Source of the DNA: a virus
IMG/VR virus record: IMGVR_UViG_3300021197_000746
Location: 1-35,607 of that record
Direction: 5' to 3' (one strand)
DNA: 35,607 nt
Shown here in pieces: positions 8,101 to 14,087 of this stretch. The position numbers and the translations under genes are program-made. The number at the start of each line of letters is the position of its first letter. Position 1 is the stretch's first letter. The notes under the pieces are model-generated. The model had not been told where the DNA came from and did not search any database. It saw nothing but the letters and a program-made list of their open reading frames with translations.

Positions 8101-9528
8101 CTTAGACGTATTGAAAGGATCTTCTTTCAACATTTGCTCAGTGATGTCTAGTTTAAGTCCTTCGATTCTGCTAGTGGGGTTTGATGAACTTAACGTTAGT
8201 GGAGTAAATTGATCGTACTCACCTTCTTTTGCCACTTTTATCGCAGTGTCATTTTGAAACTCTTCCGAAAAAGTAACGTATTTATAATTTCCGTCTGGTA
8301 GCTTATCGCGTATTTGGTCCACTCGCATATGAAAAACAGCATTGGGATAATCTGCATAGTGAACGTTTTCAACATCTACAGCGTCCATTCCCGCTTTCTG
8401 CAATTCTCTTTGATACTGACGTTTCATTTCTGGTGTGAGTGTTACAACAATCTCTTTATACTCATCCGAGTAAGGAGCATCATCCCCAAATACACCCTCT
8501 GGCCTTCGCATTGTGTTGTAGTAAGGGGCTTCGTATGCAGGAAACTCCTTCTCTTGTAGAACTGTGGGATAACGTTCAACCGCACCTGATCTTGTCACAT
8601 AACTTCTACCCGGCTCGGTCTTATCCAATACCTTTTCTAGATACTCGGTGGTTACCGTGTCATCGGGTTTTTCACCAGCCATCTCCTGAAGTTTGGCGTT
8701 GTATCTTATGTTCTCAAGCTCTGGGTCAAGAAAGCGTTTCTCCGTTTGACTAACACCCTCAAGTTGTTTCTTTACTTGTGGTATAGTCATCGTCTTCTGT
8801 TTACTGCCACGAAGTGCATCACGAAGTCGGCCCTTGTAACTCGCAGCTTCTAACACCGAAGTGTCTGGTAAGTTCCCCGCAACGTCCTGTAAGAAATTCT
8901 TGATTGGTCTACCTATTGTGCTCGTAGCCAACTTCGCACCCGGAATGTAGTCAGCAGCCATCAGGCCACTTAACCCTAACATCGCCGCGCCTTTAGCAAT
9001 GTCACCCTGACTGATGTTACTCCCCGCTTGCTTCAAGGCTCCCCCGATTTCACTCGGATAGGACGGACGCACCGCCTCGTACCCATCATAGAAATCTATC
9101 CGACCATCTTCGTTTAAATCAGCTAGAAGACTTGTTTCTTGTGTGACAGTTCGAGGGTCACGGTCCTGTGTCGTTCTGAATTGACCTAACGTTCCGGTCA
9201 TCGCCTCAGTTAGTGGATCATCTCCGGTGACACCCAACACACGACCACCCTCATTCCACTTGACTTTGTTCGCCCAGTACGCCGCCGATGTCGGACCCTT
9301 TTTAATATTCTTAGCGTGCCTCGCCTTGAATGACTTCCGTCTGTTCTTCTGGGTCTGTGACTCACCAGACTTAGGCTTGCCCGCCGTAGTCACACCCTGT
9401 TGTCCAAACCGGATGAGCCTCTCAGTTCCACCGTCATTGACTTTGACAACATGAGACTTGGTCTTGTGGTCAGGCGTGCGTCTTGGTTTGTTTAATTGCA
9501 AGCTATCTTTGAGGGATTTCTTGCTCAT
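5131..9528 (-). CDS. Giant multidomain (polyvalent-type) virion-region protein with duplicated EF-hand/dockerin-like units
   Basis: A 1465-residue protein between the 390-residue gene and the portal. Residues about 25-92 form a basic unit with 'RLIRFGQQG', 'FKARHAKNI' and 'AAYWANKVKW', resembling a small phage domain of unknown role. Two units follow with calcium-loop sequences DLNEDGRIDFYD (from residue 137) and DLNDDGVVNYVD (near 803), each followed by 'E(A)LRP'-type text and a hydrophobic helix. Residues about 330-720 resemble domains of phage polyvalent proteins ('NAVFHMRV', 'FSEEFQND', 'AIGWISGNQSA'). The last 190 residues are glycine-rich with alternating beta-strand pattern, ending 'YNFGLQGRLNFAKGG'. 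Linkers carry repeated (E/K)GG motifs. Such proteins are often packaged and delivered to the cell; role here is inference. No catalytic motif is certain. It overlaps its neighbours by 4 and 11 bases. Confidence 0.75.
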   Translation of the reverse strand: MSKKSLKDSLQLNKPRRTPDHKTKSHVVKVNDGGTERLIRFGQQGVTTAGKPKSGESQTQKNRRKSFKARHAKNIKKGPTSAAYWANKVKWNEGGRVLGVTGDDPLTEAMTGTLGQFRTTQDRDPRTVTQETSLLADLNEDGRIDFYDGYEAVRPSYPSEIGGALKQAGSNISQGDIAKGAAMLGLSGLMAADYIPGAKLATSTIGRPIKNFLQDVAGNLPDTSVLEAASYKGRLRDALRGSKQKTMTIPQVKKQLEGVSQTEKRFLDPELENIRYNAKLQEMAGEKPDDTVTTEYLEKVLDKTEPGRSYVTRSGAVERYPTVLQEKEFPAYEAPYYNTMRRPEGVFGDDAPYSDEYKEIVVTLTPEMKRQYQRELQKAGMDAVDVENVHYADYPNAVFHMRVDQIRDKLPDGNYKYVTFSEEFQNDTAIKVAKEGEYDQFTPLTLSSSNPTSRIEGLKLDITEQMLKEDPFNTSKSSLKLSGLPTGTENIERGFKELPEKISREDKVKLQKKIADEIEETKEKLENALYLDPPTVQVPFQSSQGTVYETARRQQDDPYVIEEIKYKLQRLDAQRRLLNNVNTPEGVPKNFPFLKEWPKLAMQRLVNEGVGDSSDAIGWISGNQSAAVRNATRHIEAFEYDPSTGLFTYMDPVRGREIVDDLGGDFSPEKIPEIIGMRYGEEIKKIIEAAPSTEVTQVAFNKPIVRDVVLPETSASKEKNLAEGARTLYDTVMVKEAKKLGKKYGVEPYQLPEGDWRMDITPEMREDFMLDVTYAEGGAVELDLGMDERDYQRAVTKETSSIADLNDDGVVNYVDLVEALRPTAPQELQEMGQTIIKLLSDDEIAKATTMAAMMGVSLVGLGRAATAGPRRDMTRSVMKEYDPNIVENRAEDIVKGVEGRGGRGPELKSGQDEVDYSKLRKEEIDPLGYQATKMDKPPDQVDVESESVVQLPPKKIIKIEDLEGKIAIPLYGDRAGLGKNIKQVDDIKLERPVLTEGGRDFMRGDAGIVGDSKRIPNNPETNIWASGQNIISRLINRAREEADATGKEVVGITGTMSPKALDFNNFTPELLAEMTAVTIARGGMKKKDMARFDELMKTQITKDKDFRPVEDWPGIDSPDLRDYISKAAPRVRKKFMRIMEKADAQKAGFPSPGKARVATTDESQIYTPPGMFGGAIGKIDLDADAITDPLIPHSTYDTQMAGEYLGALERDVPQSQLFQKLYKEREGTLVKGKPETEANKSATIRTQVPGQEITPEVVDTISASIEEMKKRGYNEGGQVGTSFFNDLFGKFLGAQATGRLDINAGRDMIKIPYFNPETEEITVELINEDRINGLASIGAIKEVPGIGAIIDGSVSVEGGASRIGDNSFQGKMQPGPITGGITIPVNEGLDSIQARGTYRPSGGPIEGELSYETPMGKIGFGGSYDKDSNNYNFGLQGRLNFAKGGVYNAKKIDMMSDQILESYDV

Positions 9529-10697
9529 TCTGCGTCACTTCCGTCTGGTCCGAAATCACCAAACCCAACAGGTGGTGTATAGGTATTCCCTTCAGGACCA
9601 TAACCAAAAGCATCATCTAACGCTTGATCAAAACTCATGTCATTAACCATCATATTGTAAAGCGTTGTACCACCCAACATTGCTAGTCCGGGTAGGCCAG
9701 TTGGTGGCACTCCTTTAAAAGCATTCATAACATTGCCAACAGAAAAGTTTCCTATGTCTGCGGTTCCAACAGCACCCCTCATTGCATCTGCACCACCCGT
9801 GCCATCCATGTTCAAAGATGAATCATACTCAGACAACAATTTCATAATGTCTCTTACCTGTTTGTCAGCGTAACTGTCACCCTCACCCGTAACACCCAGA
9901 ATGTCATAAGCCCTAGCCAGTTCACTCACACCACCAAGGTCTTCTAACATAGAAGGACCACCCAAGTTAGTGCTCGGAGCAAATACATTACGCAAGAACC
10001 TAGACATATCATTACCTGCCTTGTCTTCATTCATACCACCGCCTGCACCACTGCCAAGTAGGTTAATTTTAAAATTTTGACCTATGTCACCATAGAGATC
10101 ACTCAATGCAATCGGATTATCTATTTCCTCGTTAAAAATATAAGTGGGCCTAGACATATCATTATTATCGTCACCCTCGTAATTTCTGTCCTCAACATTC
10201 ATTAGTATCTTGGCAATGTTCATCAAGTTAGAATTAACATTCGGTAACTCCATACCAAAGCTATATCGGTTATCCTCTATCCCAAAGTCTGGGGTAAATG
10301 GCGTGCCATGATAATGCTGTCTCGCAAAGTTTTCCTCAAACTCTGACGTTGGTTGGTTATTACCAAACCTATTCTGATAGTCTGTAGTTGCCTGTGCAAG
10401 TACATCAGGGTAAACAGTCAGGTATTGCCTCTCAGGACTTTGAACAGCAAAGTCTTCTACCTGTGCTTGAAATTCAGCACCCGGTGCCACACCCTGTGAT
10501 GCAACATACGCTGTAGCCTGATTCAATAATTCAGGGTTGGCCTGTAATGTTTGCAATGCTCCGCTAAGTTGAGGAGGATTAGCCCTCATGTTTGCTAACG
10601 ATGCTGCTTGCTGATCAGCATATTGCTGAAACAAATCCATGTTTACCTTACCCGTATTGGGGTCTAGTGCTATCGCTTCTTCATAGGTAATAGCCAT
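9525..10697 (-). CDS. Virion-region protein with a YPDV module, unknown function
   Basis: A 390-residue acidic protein. Residues 92-130 contain 'YLTVYPDV' followed about 30 residues later by 'FARQHYH', the pattern of short repeats of the 'Y..(N/Y)PDV ... A..HY...G' type. The 796-residue virion protein near the other end of the window has two similar units. The N-terminal half is helical and rich in Q/A; the C-terminal half is glycine/aspartate/methionine-rich, with a hydrophobic stretch near 340-355. The start follows AGGAG with good spacing, and the gene overlaps the giant protein by ATGA. Immediate context after terL suggests a minor virion or ejected protein (inference). Confidence 0.7.
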   Translation of the reverse strand: MAITYEEAIALDPNTGKVNMDLFQQYADQQAASLANMRANPPQLSGALQTLQANPELLNQATAYVASQGVAPGAEFQAQVEDFAVQSPERQYLTVYPDVLAQATTDYQNRFGNNQPTSEFEENFARQHYHGTPFTPDFGIEDNRYSFGMELPNVNSNLMNIAKILMNVEDRNYEGDDNNDMSRPTYIFNEEIDNPIALSDLYGDIGQNFKINLLGSGAGGGMNEDKAGNDMSRFLRNVFAPSTNLGGPSMLEDLGGVSELARAYDILGVTGEGDSYADKQVRDIMKLLSEYDSSLNMDGTGGADAMRGAVGTADIGNFSVGNVMNAFKGVPPTGLPGLAMLGGTTLYNMMVNDMSFDQALDDAFGYGPEGNTYTPPVGFGDFGPDGSDAE

Positions 10698-10705
10698 ACT
10701 AACTC

Positions 10706-12292
10706 CTACACCGCATAAGGATTGATCCGTGGCTTGTCGGGCTTGATAGGCTCGTCAATATCCATAGCCTGCGGTAGCTCAAACCATCGATCATTTTTCA
10801 GATATATCATAGCTTGAGTAAATGTGTCCACATAATCATCGTGTGCTGCAACCGGAAACTTCGTCAACTCGCTATAAAACTCATTGGCCCAACTCACCCT
10901 GTGGCCCGGATTCTTTTTACTCTCCGGTATCCATACCATGCCCAGTTCCAAGATCGGTGCAGCCTGATGTGCTCGACTGACTTTGTCAGCGTTGTGTGGG
11001 TTGTACCCTACGGCCGGTACCTTCGCTAATCGCAAATCCTGTAGGAGTGATTGCCCACTCGCCTTGGCCTCGACCAATATACGATCCGGTCTGCGTGGTC
11101 GGCTGTATGGGCTGTCCTTACTCAATCCCCCATACTCGGTGTTCCAATCCTTGATCGCTCTGGCCCTTAGGTCTGGGTAGGTCAGATGTTCGGACCAAGC
11201 GTCAATCAACATCACGCCCCTCTCGCCCTCGTGGGTGAACATTGCCCAGACAGTACAGGCTGTTGGGTCACCCGTTGTCTTTTCCGTGAAGGCACAATCG
11301 TAGCTCTGGAGAATATACTCGAATGGGGGTAGCCCCTGATCGTGAGGCCACAACTCAAAGAACTGGGTGCGTAGTATACCGCCCTCGCTCGGTGTCGGGT
11401 CTTGTTGCAACTGGCCAGCCGTGCCATACGTTCCCAACAACTGCTTGAGTTCGGTGATCTCCTTCTTGCCGAATCGCTCAGGACAAATCAGTTCGCCCTC
11501 TACTTCCCGTGGGTCATACACTCCGAGTACCGACTGCCTCTCCACACCATCCCACTCAGCTGGTATCATCAGATGTTCCCAGCCCCCGATGTCATCCAAG
11601 ATGTGGCCCGATATGTCTCGGTCATGTAGCCGTTGCATGATGGTGACCATTGCGTCATTGCGTGGATCGTTCAGTCGGGTGGACCACACCATGTCGAACC
11701 AATCCAGTGCGCTCTCTCTGATTGTATCGGACTGCGCTTCCTGTGCCGAGTGGGGATCGTCAAGGATCAGCCTCGATCCACCTTCACCCGTTGCAGTACC
11801 ACCAACCGATGTGGCAAGTCGGTATCCGGTCTTGTCGTTCTCGAATCTTTGCTTGGCATTCTGATCACCGGATAGCGAGAACATATGACCCCACTGTTCC
11901 TGATACCACGGCGATTGGATCAGCCGTCTGGCTTTCAGGTTGTCTCGTATTGATAGGTTACCTGAGTAGGACGCACAGAGAAACTTTTGCTCCGGTTGAG
12001 TCAGCCATTCCCACATAGGCCACATCACACTGACGATAGTACTCTTGCTATGTCTCGGTGGGATATTGATCAATAGCTTTCTGATCTCGCCATCGGTCAC
12101 TGCCTGTAGGTGTTCGCATATCTCTTCGATGTGCCAACCTGCAATGAACTTTATTCCGGGTTCCACAACGTGCCATGACTGTTTGACAAACTCATAGAGT
12201 GAAGCACTCGCCGCTCGTCTTTCTTTTTCCCTCTTGAGAAGATCGCGCAGTACAGCAGGACTCGTTGTATTTATATTCTCAGCTAGACTCAT
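10706..12292 (-). CDS. terL: Terminase large subunit (packaging ATPase-nuclease)
   Basis: A 528-residue TerL. The ATPase domain shows a Walker A variant 'PPRHSKST' (residues 78-85), Walker B 'LILDD' (175-179) and adenine-binding region near 'WHIEEICEHLQ'. The RNase H-like nuclease shows 'SYDCAFTEKTTGDPTA' with Asp332, and a late acidic motif 'HDDYVDTFTQA'. It translocates DNA into the procapsid at the portal and cuts it. The annotated start is the ATG at 12292-12290, which overlaps the small-subunit stop by 14 bases; a longer frame upstream would run deep inside terS. GC is about 50-53%, clearly above most virion genes, suggesting a distinct origin of this block. Confidence 0.95.
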   Translation of the reverse strand: MSLAENINTTSPAVLRDLLKREKERRAASASLYEFVKQSWHVVEPGIKFIAGWHIEEICEHLQAVTDGEIRKLLINIPPRHSKSTIVSVMWPMWEWLTQPEQKFLCASYSGNLSIRDNLKARRLIQSPWYQEQWGHMFSLSGDQNAKQRFENDKTGYRLATSVGGTATGEGGSRLILDDPHSAQEAQSDTIRESALDWFDMVWSTRLNDPRNDAMVTIMQRLHDRDISGHILDDIGGWEHLMIPAEWDGVERQSVLGVYDPREVEGELICPERFGKKEITELKQLLGTYGTAGQLQQDPTPSEGGILRTQFFELWPHDQGLPPFEYILQSYDCAFTEKTTGDPTACTVWAMFTHEGERGVMLIDAWSEHLTYPDLRARAIKDWNTEYGGLSKDSPYSRPRRPDRILVEAKASGQSLLQDLRLAKVPAVGYNPHNADKVSRAHQAAPILELGMVWIPESKKNPGHRVSWANEFYSELTKFPVAAHDDYVDTFTQAMIYLKNDRWFELPQAMDIDEPIKPDKPRINPYAV

Positions 12293-12902
12293 CACTCCCC
12301 ACCTTGTCGAGCAGTTTCTGCATATCATCAAGTTCGGAGTCTGACAAGTTCCGGAGATCGACCGCCGCCAGTTGGATTGGACCACCACCCTTGCCTGTCA
12401 CCTCTTGGGTTAGCTTTTCACCATACACTTTGGGAAGCATCTTACTGAGCATCCACTTCCTTGTGTCAACACGGAGTCGGTTACGTTGGATCGCCTCGGA
12501 GCTTAGACGCTCCTTCACACCGTGCTCATCGGTGGTGTAGTTCTCGTCTGCTATCGCCACGATCTCATCAGCCAGTAGCTCGTAGGCCATCTGCCTCGCG
12601 TGCGCGTACTGTTCTGCTAAATCAGAGCTGGCCCCCATCCAATCGAGGAAAGTTGAAGACGAAGGAAGATCGTCATCACCATCAAGAATTGATCGAAGAG
12701 ACTTGCCCTGAGCAATTTGATAGCATACGAAGCCTGTTATTTTTTCCCTATCATATTGTCTAGCATTAGGACGTTGTGAGTTCTTCTTATATGTTCGGAT
12801 TTTATTTTTCGAATCCGAACGATCACTTGTTTTAATCAGTTTCAGGTCAGGTTTTTTTGTATTATTTTTTGTCTTATTTTTGTCATTCTTTTTGTCCACC
12901 AT
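12279..12902 (-). CDS. terS: Terminase small subunit
   Basis: A 207-residue protein with a lysine/asparagine-rich N-terminal tail (1-50). Then comes a helical DNA-binding core: 'ITGFVCYQIAQGKSLRSIL', 'STFLDWM', 'YAHARQMAYELLADEIVAIAD' and 'RLRVDTRKWMLSKMLPKVYGEKL', a signature of Sf6-type small terminases. It ends with an acidic TerL/portal-contact tail ('DSELDDMQKLLDKVG'). Small terminases bind the packaging site and regulate TerL, directly downstream here. The start has GGAG 8 bases upstream. Base composition changes within the gene: about 28% GC over the N-terminal tail and about 58% over the core, so the tail may have been acquired separately. Confidence 0.92.
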   Translation of the reverse strand: MVDKKNDKNKTKNNTKKPDLKLIKTSDRSDSKNKIRTYKKNSQRPNARQYDREKITGFVCYQIAQGKSLRSILDGDDDLPSSSTFLDWMGASSDLAEQYAHARQMAYELLADEIVAIADENYTTDEHGVKERLSSEAIQRNRLRVDTRKWMLSKMLPKVYGEKLTQEVTGKGGGPIQLAAVDLRNLSDSELDDMQKLLDKVGSDESS

Positions 12903-13099
12903 TTTTAGGCTCCAAATAGCTGTTTAATCGTTCTGTTTTCCCTATAGTAAAAACGAACAGAACGAACGTATCTAATCATCGGCGTGAGAGGGCTATAAAA
13001 TAGCCCCTCTCTCTGACGATTGATGACTTCAGATTTACCACTAATTTTGATCGTTCGGAATTTGTTTTTTAAAAACCGAACATTTAGAACATTTAGAAC
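12793..13099. repeat. Cluster of GTTC/GAAC repeats with three inverted repeats beside terS
   Basis: About ten GTTC or GAAC tetramers lie in 307 bases. Perfect inverted repeats: GTTCGGATT (12793-12801) with AATCCGAAC (12812-12820), inside the terS 5' end; CGTTCTGTT (12929-12937) with AACAGAACG (12956-12964); and GTTCGG (13053-13058) with CCGAAC (13076-13081). The last also contains an A/T hairpin. Directly after it are two tandem copies of ATTTAGAAC (13082-13090, 13091-13099), giving GAAC every 9 bases. The location at the start of terS suits a packaging-initiation (pac) or TerS-binding region, or a regulatory site; function is inference. Confidence 0.5.
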
Positions 13100-13108
13100 A
13101 CATAGCAT
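12905..13108 (-). CDS. Possible small protein between the wall hydrolase and terS (uncertain)
   Basis: A 67-codon open frame whose ATG overlaps the stop of the SleB-type gene as TAATG (13110-13106) and whose stop lies 2 bases before the terS ATG. Start-stop overlaps of exactly this type occur at several other junctions here, which favours coding. Against it, the translation is basic with internal echoes (VLNVLNV, VRSVRF) produced by the underlying DNA repeats, it resembles no family I know, and base composition is AT-rich like non-coding DNA. It carries no clear ribosome site of its own. It may be a chance frame through a DNA-level signal. Confidence 0.35.
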   Translation of the reverse strand: MLCVLNVLNVRFLKNKFRTIKISGKSEVINRQREGLFYSPLTPMIRYVRSVRFYYRENRTIKQLFGA

Positions 13109-13542
13109 TATTTATAGAACTTATGGTTGTTGATAGTTGTTATATATGTATAGGGCCAATTAGGATTAATGGACGTTGCGTGATAGAAGGTACTACCCTC
13201 AGTTATGTCAACACTCAGGTTGTAGCTGTACCATGCATCCTCGGCTATCCTGACGGCTTTAGAGAATGCTTTCTGGTTAGTTGGTATGTCGGACTTGCCG
13301 TCACAATAGAACGAGAACTGGCATTTGTTTCTGAGTGGAGCGTTTACATCCCACTTTAAAGTTGGTCCTTGTGATACGACCTCGCAGAGTGTATCGGGCC
13401 ATCGTGGGTCATGCATTCTATTGATGACAACGTTAGCCACCCCTAGCATACCTGCGTTACCTTCGCCTCTGGCTTCGTGGTACAGGGTCACTGCGAGACA
13501 GGTCAGTTGCATTCCTACACTTAACACTGCTGCTTCTAACAT
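13108..13542 (-). CDS. SleB-type cell wall hydrolase
   Basis: A 144-residue protein matching the Hydrolase_2/SleB family: 'AVTLYHEARGEGNAGMLGVANVVINRM' split around the catalytic glutamate region (HEARGE, Glu23), then 'CQFSFYCDG' and a C-terminal 'TFYHATSINPNW'. SleB-like enzymes are lytic transglycosylases cutting peptidoglycan glycan strands. The N-terminus is short and hydrophobic but lacks a convincing signal peptide, so export would need a holin or virion location. It sits far from the GH24 lysozyme and next to terS, so the phage carries two unrelated wall-degrading enzymes. This one could serve lysis or wall penetration. GGAGAT precedes the ATG at 13542. Confidence 0.85.
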   Translation of the reverse strand: MLEAAVLSVGMQLTCLAVTLYHEARGEGNAGMLGVANVVINRMHDPRWPDTLCEVVSQGPTLKWDVNAPLRNKCQFSFYCDGKSDIPTNQKAFSKAVRIAEDAWYSYNLSVDITEGSTFYHATSINPNWPYTYITTINNHKFYK

Positions 13543-13879
13543 ATTTAATCTCCATTCTCAGTTATATTTATCTTGCAGTTAACATTTGCTTTTGTTATTG
13601 AGGGGATGTAATCCTCCTCGATTACGAACAAAACATCCTTCATCGAGAGCCATCGTATTCCTAAAGTACGGTGGTTCTTTTTTTATACGAGTATGTCCAC
13701 CTTGATACCCCGTGGTGGATTTGGTGGTGACAGGTGATCAGCGTGATCGTGTAATGGTAGGATTTGATCTGTCTGATGTTTGTGTCGTTCAACGTGTTTA
13801 GGTTCAAGTCCCGTTTGTTGTCCGGTTGAATTAAATATTGGGTGCCACATAAGGCTTGAGTTGATGCTATCTATTCCCA
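13543..13879. other. 337-base gene-poor stretch
   Basis: No recognisable gene fills this stretch. Contents: the ribosome site of the SleB-type gene at its left end; a GTAATC/GATTAC inverted repeat around 13608-13625 whose minus-strand loop reads GAGGAG; a five-codon minus-strand frame (ATG at 13585, MLTAR then stop) that could be a leader; and, on the plus strand around 13750-13830, tRNA-like text with TGTAATGGTAGG and GGTTCAAGTCC. A minus-strand frame at 13683-13880 is listed separately. No good promoter was found. Confidence 0.45.
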
Positions 13880-13880
13880 T
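13683..13880 (-). CDS. Possible small histidine-rich protein (uncertain)
   Basis: A 65-codon open frame whose ATG overlaps the stop of the preceding small gene as TAATG (13882-13878), the same coupling seen at accepted gene junctions in this genome. The translation is rich in H, P, Q and D ('HVERHKHQTDQILPLHDHADH') and matches nothing I know. It runs antisense through the tRNA-like text on the plus strand, so its composition may be an accident of that DNA. No independent ribosome site is visible. I list it because of the junction, not because of the protein. Confidence 0.3.
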   Translation of the reverse strand: MGIDSINSSLMWHPIFNSTGQQTGLEPKHVERHKHQTDQILPLHDHADHLSPPNPPRGIKVDILV

Positions 13881-14074
13881 TACATATCCACTTCATTGGT
13901 TGTTGTACCTTGAGCGTGTTCATCCAGTTCTTTTTTTACTTGATCCTTTCGGTTTTTAATTTCCTGTCTCCTGAGTTTTTCCATTTCTGACATTGGCTTG
14001 TGTGGTTGACTGTCGATTATCTTGTCGAACTGGTCTTGGATTCGGCGCATAAATTCTTCATCTGGCTCTGACAT
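13880..14074 (-). CDS. Small charged helical protein, unknown function
   Basis: A 64-residue, highly charged protein beginning MSEPDEEFMRR, with a predicted long helix 'MEKLRRQEIKNRKDQVKKELDEH' and a polar tail. The start is set by AAAGGAG followed by ATAACAAT and ATG; an upstream in-frame ATG at 14107 would overlap the primase end and lacks a ribosome site. It lies 13 bases downstream of the primase stop and so is probably co-transcribed with replication genes. No domain is recognised; coiled-coil character suggests a partner-binding role, which is inference. Confidence 0.6.
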   Translation of the reverse strand: MSEPDEEFMRRIQDQFDKIIDSQPHKPMSEMEKLRRQEIKNRKDQVKKELDEHAQGTTTNEVDM

Positions 14075-14087
14075 ATTGTTATCTCCT

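Noticed and set aside
11367-11864. A 165-codon plus-strand frame opposite terL
   Set aside because: TerL on the minus strand has clear Walker and nuclease motifs; the antisense frame is a by-product of its higher GC content and matches nothing.
13053-13099. An alphaproteobacterial LexA box (GTTC-N7-GTTC)
   Set aside because: The GTTC/GAAC units here are spaced by 5 bases or inverted, not N7 direct repeats; only GTTC-N7-GTTT is found, which is not enough.
13750-13835. A functional tRNA gene
   Set aside because: Only the D-loop-like and T-loop-like strings fit; the acceptor and anticodon stems do not pair. Kept only as a low-interest relic or attachment-site idea.
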